From Bryobacterales bacterium (GTDB lineage: Bacteria > Acidobacteriota > Terriglobia > Bryobacterales > Bryobacteraceae): a DNA stretch of 19,940 nt. A program made the translations under genes and the position numbers. The stretch is taken from positions 1,177-21,116 of the forward strand of contig DOZZ01000096.1 in the NCBI GenBank assembly GCA_003517725.1. The letters are read 5' to 3'. Below the pieces are notes generated by a model. The model made no database searches. It saw nothing but the letters and a program-made list of their open reading frames with translations, and was not told where the DNA came from. Positions within the stretch are counted from its first letter, which is position 1; the number at the start of each line of letters is the position of its first letter. This document shows positions 16,560-19,940 of this stretch, piece by piece.

Positions 16560-18064
16560 CACAGTCCTCTCACCACCGTCGCCCGTATCGTCAAGCTGTT
16601 AAAACTCTGCGTTGCCCCGCTGAAATTGCACAGCCGCACCGCTGCGTTGTTCGCCGAACTGATCCAGCTGATCCCCAGAACACCGCCCGGCAGCACGGGC
16701 CATCCCGGCGCCACGCTGTCACCCAACGCGGCCCCTGGCAGGCTCAGCGCCACATCCACGCTGCACGCCAGGTTGTTGACGCTCCCGAAGCTCAGCACCG
16801 CCGTGTTGGTCAGGAAGGTCGGCACCACCGCCGGGTCCACCGCCACGGTGGTCTGCGTCCCGTTCGACACCAGCGCGATGCCGGTGCCCCCCGCCACCAC
16901 GCTGGTCGACTGAAACGCCCGTCGGTCCGTGCCGCCTCCCGTCATCCACACTCCGTTCAGCGCGTTCCAGCTAGCCAGCGGAATTGAATTCAGCGGATAT
17001 TGCGTCACCCCGGTCTGCGCCGCGCAGGTCGACGAACACGCCAGCGCCAGCGTGTTACTGCCCGCGTTCAGCGTGCCGTCGCTGGTCACATAGAAGTAAG
17101 CGGCCCCGCTCCCGGCCCCCGAAATCGTCACCGTAGCCGAAGTCAGAATCGAGATCACGGTAGTCCCGAACCGCACATTGCAAGGCGTCGTGTTGGAGCA
17201 CCCACTGCCAACCGTCAGCACGGTGGCGCTCGAGTAGATCACGTTCAGATCGGTCAATTGCGACGCCGTTGAAGCCCCGCCGCTACCGCCCGCGACTGCC
17301 TGCGGCTGCCACTGCCCGGCGGTCCCGTTGAACACCAGCGCCTGTCCGTTTTGCGGAGTCGTACTGGCCACCGCAAATCGCTGCAATCCCACTACGGTCG
17401 TGTTCGTGACATCTCCCAGCAGGTCGCCCCCGCCGATATGCACATGGTTCAGCGCGGCCTTGCCATTGATCTGCGCCTGCAAGTCCGAAGTCACATTGCT
17501 AAGCCACCCAAACGCCGCGTCAGTCACGGTCCCGGCGGCAATCTTGGCGGCCGGAATCCCGCTAGGCAGTTGCGCCACCGTGATCGCCCCACCGCTGCCG
17601 CCGCTACTGCCGAACCCGGATGTCCCGTTCACCACGCACTTGCCGGTCTGCGCCATCGCGAAGGTGACGGTAACGTTGAAAGTCGCGGGGTCCACCTGCA
17701 CGGCGCCGGGCTCAATCCAATTAGCCGGCGAGGCTCCGTCCCAACAACTAACAATCAGGTTAGCGGTCCCCTGGTTATGTTCCGTGCCCAGGATCGAAAG
17801 GGATGTAACACCGCTGAACGCCTTGGCATAATTCGCCGAGCCCTGCGTCCAAACATTAGTAGAGGCGCACGTATACAATCCGGCGCCGCTGCTGCTGAGG
17901 CTAAAAAACAACTCGCCGGGCCCGCAGGTAGCCGGCAGCGCGGTACCCGTCTTAGCCGGCTTAGTAGTGGCGAAGTTAGAAAAATCGACATCCTTCGCCT
18001 GATACTTCAAATCGACCCGAGTCTGCGCGATAAAAATCGCTAGCGCGATCAAAAAACTTGTCAT
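16559..18064 (-). CDS. Secreted tail-fibre-like repeat protein
   Basis: This 501-aa protein is probably exported through a short N-terminal hydrophobic segment (MTSFLIALAIFIAQ). Residues about 35-74 hold the module KPAKTGTALPATCGPGELFF ... LYTC ... NVWTQ shared with the next gene. A Gly/Ser linker (about 150-159) leads to AKIAAGTVTDAAFGWLSNVT and then LNHVHIGGGDLLGDVTNTTV (about 205-224) and TPQNGQALVFN ... QWQPQAV (about 236-257). These match the repeat grammar seen in phage tail fibres and some bacterial adhesins (H-x-H-x-G-G-D-L-x-G, then NGQ-x-L-x-[WF]-N ... W-x-P). A second Gly/Ser linker and a beta-rich C-terminus follow. There is no capsid, portal or tail-tube gene nearby, so a prophage is not supported. 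ATG at 18064 starts the operon; Shine-Dalgarno is weak. The role is likely surface adhesion, by inference. Confidence 0.78.
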   Translation of the reverse strand: MTSFLIALAIFIAQTRVDLKYQAKDVDFSNFATTKPAKTGTALPATCGPGELFFSLSSSGAGLYTCASTNVWTQGSANYAKAFSGVTSLSILGTEHNQGTANLIVSCWDGASPANWIEPGAVQVDPATFNVTVTFAMAQTGKCVVNGTSGFGSSGGSGGAITVAQLPSGIPAAKIAAGTVTDAAFGWLSNVTSDLQAQINGKAALNHVHIGGGDLLGDVTNTTVVGLQRFAVASTTPQNGQALVFNGTAGQWQPQAVAGGSGGASTASQLTDLNVIYSSATVLTVGSGCSNTTPCNVRFGTTVISILTSATVTISGAGSGAAYFYVTSDGTLNAGSNTLALACSSTCAAQTGVTQYPLNSIPLASWNALNGVWMTGGGTDRRAFQSTSVVAGGTGIALVSNGTQTTVAVDPAVVPTFLTNTAVLSFGSVNNLACSVDVALSLPGAALGDSVAPGWPVLPGGVLGISWISSANNAAVRLCNFSGATQSFNSLTIRATVVRGL

Positions 18065-18087
18065 AAACCCAACTCGACCCTAAAAGA

Positions 18088-18102
18088 GACGTCTGGGACG
18101 TC
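18088..18102 (-). promoter_or_regulatory. Paired GACGTC palindromes (operator-like, or hairpin with T-run)
   Basis: Two identical 6-bp palindromes GACGTC are separated by three bases (GACGTC-TGG-GACGTC), 24-38 bp upstream of the first codon of the 501-aa gene. As DNA this resembles a dimeric operator. As minus-strand RNA it folds into a 6-bp stem with a 3-nt loop followed by CTCTTTT, which could act as a weak terminator for transcription coming from the cysC side, or as an attenuator in the operon leader. The sequence does not decide between these. Confidence 0.35.
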
Positions 18103-18122
18103 CACTCCCCAAGCCAGTTAAG

Positions 18123-18132
18123 TTGTTAACAA
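18123..18132. promoter_or_regulatory. Perfect 10-bp palindrome upstream of the secreted-protein operon
   Basis: TTGTTAACAA is a perfect palindrome 59-68 bp ahead of the ATG at 18064. It is AT-rich within GC-rich DNA and sits where a regulator site or promoter element might be. I cannot place a convincing -35/-10 pair around it, so its function is only suggested. Confidence 0.25.
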
Positions 18133-18226
18133 GTCAGAAGATCAAAACGCTTCAATGCCCGTGACTGTCCTCCGCTCGAAGCAAACTTCCCGCTTAGTCC
18201 GGATTTAGAAGTTGGATGCGCCCAAG

Positions 18227-18250
18227 AAAAAACCCCTCCCTCCCAATCCC
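18227..18250 (-). other. G-quadruplex motif followed by a T6 run
   Basis: The minus strand reads GGG-ATT-GGG-A-GGG-A-GGGG and then six T residues. The four G-tracts with loops of 3, 1 and 1 bases satisfy the standard intramolecular G4 rule, and the immediate U6 in a minus-strand transcript resembles a terminator tail. It lies between cysC and the secreted-protein operon, both on the minus strand. Whether it forms or terminates anything is not shown. Confidence 0.4.
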
Positions 18251-18299
18251 TGGGCAATGGGACACCCGTTGGAAGCAAGCACCGCCCGATGTACCCATC

Positions 18300-18827
18300 C
18301 CATCCAGACACAAAGGCCAAGTCCGTGTGGCGCAGGTCATCAGCAGTTTGTGGCCTGTCTGTGCGCCGGGATAAACCGGCATGTAGTAGGGAACGCAAGA
18401 GTCCTGCAGGAAAGGAGTAGCGATCCACCTGACCTCTAGTCTTGCGGTGGCGGTCGTGAGGCCGTCGTCGAAGCGTAGGCACGAGGCATCAGTGGGCTGG
18501 GTATTGAGCTTCGAGAACACTAAATCGGGATGCCGACCCTGTAGAGAGAAGGGGAAGGCCATACCAGCTTGGACGCTAGCGCGAGTTCAAGCTGCGATCC
18601 GGCGTAGTCGTAGACCCCAGGCACGCTGAGAAACTGCATGCTTGAGAACCGGGAGACCTCATCGTTGACTGCTGCCGAACAGGCGGGCAGTCCGGCTGGT
18701 AAAGGCCAAGGCCGCACCGCCAGCACGCGTGACTTCACGGGAACATGTGTTGTGTCGGATCAACGGAGTGAACGCTTCTGGAAGCGGCAGGCCGGCTAAA
18801 GCCGCCCGCAGCTTGAAAGCCGCACTA
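18300..18827 (+). ncRNA. Candidate structured RNA or RNA-element remnant in a gene-free interval
   Basis: The 763-bp interval between the 501-aa gene and cysC contains no ORF with protein-like character. It holds many good inverted repeats: CAGACA+GGCC (18305-18310, 18315-18318) with GGCC+TGTCTG (18352-18361); GCCGG/CCGGC (18365-18380); a 10-bp stem with one G-U, CAGCTTGGAC/GTTCAAGCTG (18565-18594); GACTGC/GCAGTC with an inner GCC/GGC (18667-18692); CGTG/CACG (18728-18739); and CGCTT/AAGCG (18773-18786). Predicted loops and joints are purine/A-rich on the plus strand (GATAAA, GAACA, GAGAAC), which favours a plus-strand RNA. A decayed group II intron domain I, an Acido-Lenti-1-type RNA or a HEARO/omega-type RNA are possible; no reverse transcriptase, TnpB/IscB or domain-V hairpin is seen. 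The boundaries are approximate. Confidence 0.35.
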
Positions 18828-19940
18828 CTAAGCCACCAAATAGCTGTGTCGTTCGAGCCATGTCACGATCGATTCGGCTGCCTGGCCCGGATTAAGCGCG
18901 GCGGTGTCGATCGTGATTTCGGCGCTCGCGGGCGGCTCATAGACATCCGACACGCCGGTGAAACTCGGGATCAGCCCTTTGCGCGCCTTGGCGTATAGAC
19001 CTTTGACGTCGCGCCGCTCGCACTCTTCAAGCGAGGTCGCGACGTAGACCAGCACGAAGTGCCCATAGAGTTCGACCATGGCGCGCACGCGGTTGCGCAG
19101 CGCTTCATAAGGCGCGATGGGCGCGCAGATGGCAATGCCGCGGTGCCGCGTGATTTCGGCTGCGACAAAGCCGATGCGCGTGACGTTCAACTCGCGATGC
19201 TCGCGCGAGAAGCCCAGTTCCGAGGAGAGGTGGTGGCGCACCAGATCGCCATCGAGCAGCGTGACGCGGCGTCCACCGCGCTCCAGCAGGGCTCCGCGCA
19301 GCGCATTGGCAATGGTGGATTTGCCGGACCCGGAGAGACCCGTGAAAAAGATGGTGAGCCCTTGTCCGGAGGGCGCCGGATAGACTGACGCGAGTTCCTC
19401 GGCGACTTCCGGAAAGGTGAGGGATTCGGGAACTACGCGGCCCTCGCGGAGCAGTCGGACAAGCTCCTGCTGCGAGCCGTAAGGCGCGTCCTTTTCGGTG
19501 AGCAGCGACTGGCAGCCGGCATTACGGGCAATGCATCCGGCGAGAAATTGCCCATGGGCCGAATGCGGCGCGGCCAGCGGCCAGAGGCTCAGCAGCAGAC
19601 GGCCGGCCGACTCCTCCACCGCGTGCAACCAACAGCGCACCGTAGGGTGCGTGTCGCCTGGGTCGGCATCCGGAGGCAGCGCGCCGATGATCAGAACGCG
19701 GTGGCCCAGCGATGTGAGCAGATTAAAAGCAGGGCGGTGAATGGGTTCGGTCGAGAGAAATGCGGTGACCGGGGACAAGGCCCGCAAGGCTGCGGCGGTG
19801 TGCCGCAAATGCGCGAAGGAGTAGCTGGGGGGAGGCTGGACGGCGGTGACGGCGCCCCCGCAATACACAGCGCCGGACAACTCCCAAATCTCCTCTACGC
19901 GTAGCGCGGCCAACATCAAGCCCTCGCGATCGCGCAGGGC
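18828..19940 (-). CDS. cysC: APS kinase fused to a degenerate ATP-sulfurylase-like domain (N-terminus beyond window)
   Basis: The APS kinase phosphorylates adenylyl sulfate to PAPS. The visible 370 residues run from the right edge without a stop, so the start lies outside. Counting from the TTG at 19919, the kinase domain (about 187-363) has the P-loop GLSGSGKST (about 194-202), LLDGDLVRHHLS (about 221-232), LGFSREHRELNVTRIGF (about 235-251), and DVKGLYAKARKG ... FTGVSDVYEPP (about 304-330); all motifs are intact. The preceding about 165 residues align by eye with ATP sulfurylase (RDREGLMLAAL, then PIHR, then LIIGALPP-x-DADPGD), but the QxRNPxHxxH and GRDHAG motifs read LSTEPIHRPA and TEKDAP, and the stretch before the kinase is much shorter than in true Sat-CysC fusions. 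The first domain is therefore probably not catalytic. Its nearest upstream neighbours lie beyond the edge. Confidence 0.92.
   Translation of the reverse strand, partial: ALRDREGLMLAALRVEEIWELSGAVYCGGAVTAVQPPPSYSFAHLRHTAAALRALSPVTAFLSTEPIHRPAFNLLTSLGHRVLIIGALPPDADPGDTHPTVRCWLHAVEESAGRLLLSLWPLAAPHSAHGQFLAGCIARNAGCQSLLTEKDAPYGSQQELVRLLREGRVVPESLTFPEVAEELASVYPAPSGQGLTIFFTGLSGSGKSTIANALRGALLERGGRRVTLLDGDLVRHHLSSELGFSREHRELNVTRIGFVAAEITRHRGIAICAPIAPYEALRNRVRAMVELYGHFVLVYVATSLEECERRDVKGLYAKARKGLIPSFTGVSDVYEPPASAEITIDTAALNPGQAAESIVTWLERHSYLVA

Noticed and set aside
16559..18064. A prophage or phage-tail cassette
   Set aside because: Only fibre-like wording is present; there is no integrase, capsid, portal, terminase, tail-tube or lysis gene, and the proteins have signal peptides.
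18126..18562. Two minus-strand open frames (118 and 122 codons) in the gap between cysC and the 501-aa gene
   Set aside because: They overlap each other in different frames, have no ribosome site or recognisable motif, and lie across the inverted repeats; better explained by a non-coding element.
1..19940. CRISPR arrays, tRNA or rRNA genes, intact insertion sequences
   Set aside because: No spaced direct repeats, cloverleaf sequences, rRNA segments or transposase-like proteins were seen on either strand.

Overview
The window is GC-rich, densely packed bacterial chromosome. The style of the secreted proteins (cysteine-rich, Ala/Gly/Thr-rich, with an FN3-like start), together with an exopolysaccharide-type gene set, suggests an acidobacterium of the Solibacter/Bryobacter kind. 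That assignment is inference from protein character; no rRNA gene is present to settle it.

Layout. (1) Positions 1-1763 are housekeeping: the N-terminal part of a UvrD/PcrA helicase (minus strand, running off the left edge), and divergent from it a small Rieske ferredoxin overlapped by mutM (Fpg DNA glycosylase, TTG start). (2) Positions 1828-11690 are a surface-polysaccharide region on alternating strands. The minus strand carries asnB, a GT2 glycosyltransferase joined by an ATGA overlap, and a lower-GC secreted protein of unknown function. Divergent from asnB is a SAM methyltransferase with a heparinase II/III-family protein joined by a GTGA overlap. Then comes a minus-strand GT39-type membrane glycosyltransferase, and divergent from it a DPM1-like GT2 plus a GT4 joined by ATGA. 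Convergent gene ends overlap by 20 bp and by 4 bp, leaving no room for separate terminators. (3) Positions 11687-18064 are a compact minus-strand cluster of three secreted, low-complexity proteins (501, 338 and about 1280 aa). The first two share an N-terminal Cys-containing module, and the 501-aa protein carries phage-tail-fibre-like segments. (4) Positions 18065-18827 hold no credible gene but contain several good inverted repeats and a G4-motif/T-run; the region looks like a structured RNA or the remnant of an RNA-based mobile element. (5) Positions 18828-19940 are a minus-strand APS kinase (cysC) fused behind a shortened ATP-sulfurylase-like domain that appears to have lost its catalytic motifs.

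How the genes could work together: AsnB, the glycosyltransferases, the methyltransferase and the heparinase-like protein fit synthesis and tailoring of an extracellular polysaccharide. The APS kinase could supply PAPS for sulfating it, but no sulfotransferase is visible here. The secreted tail-fibre-like proteins may be surface adhesins. The least explained items are the degenerate Sat-CysC fusion, the structured non-coding region beside it, and the tail-fibre-like secreted operon.
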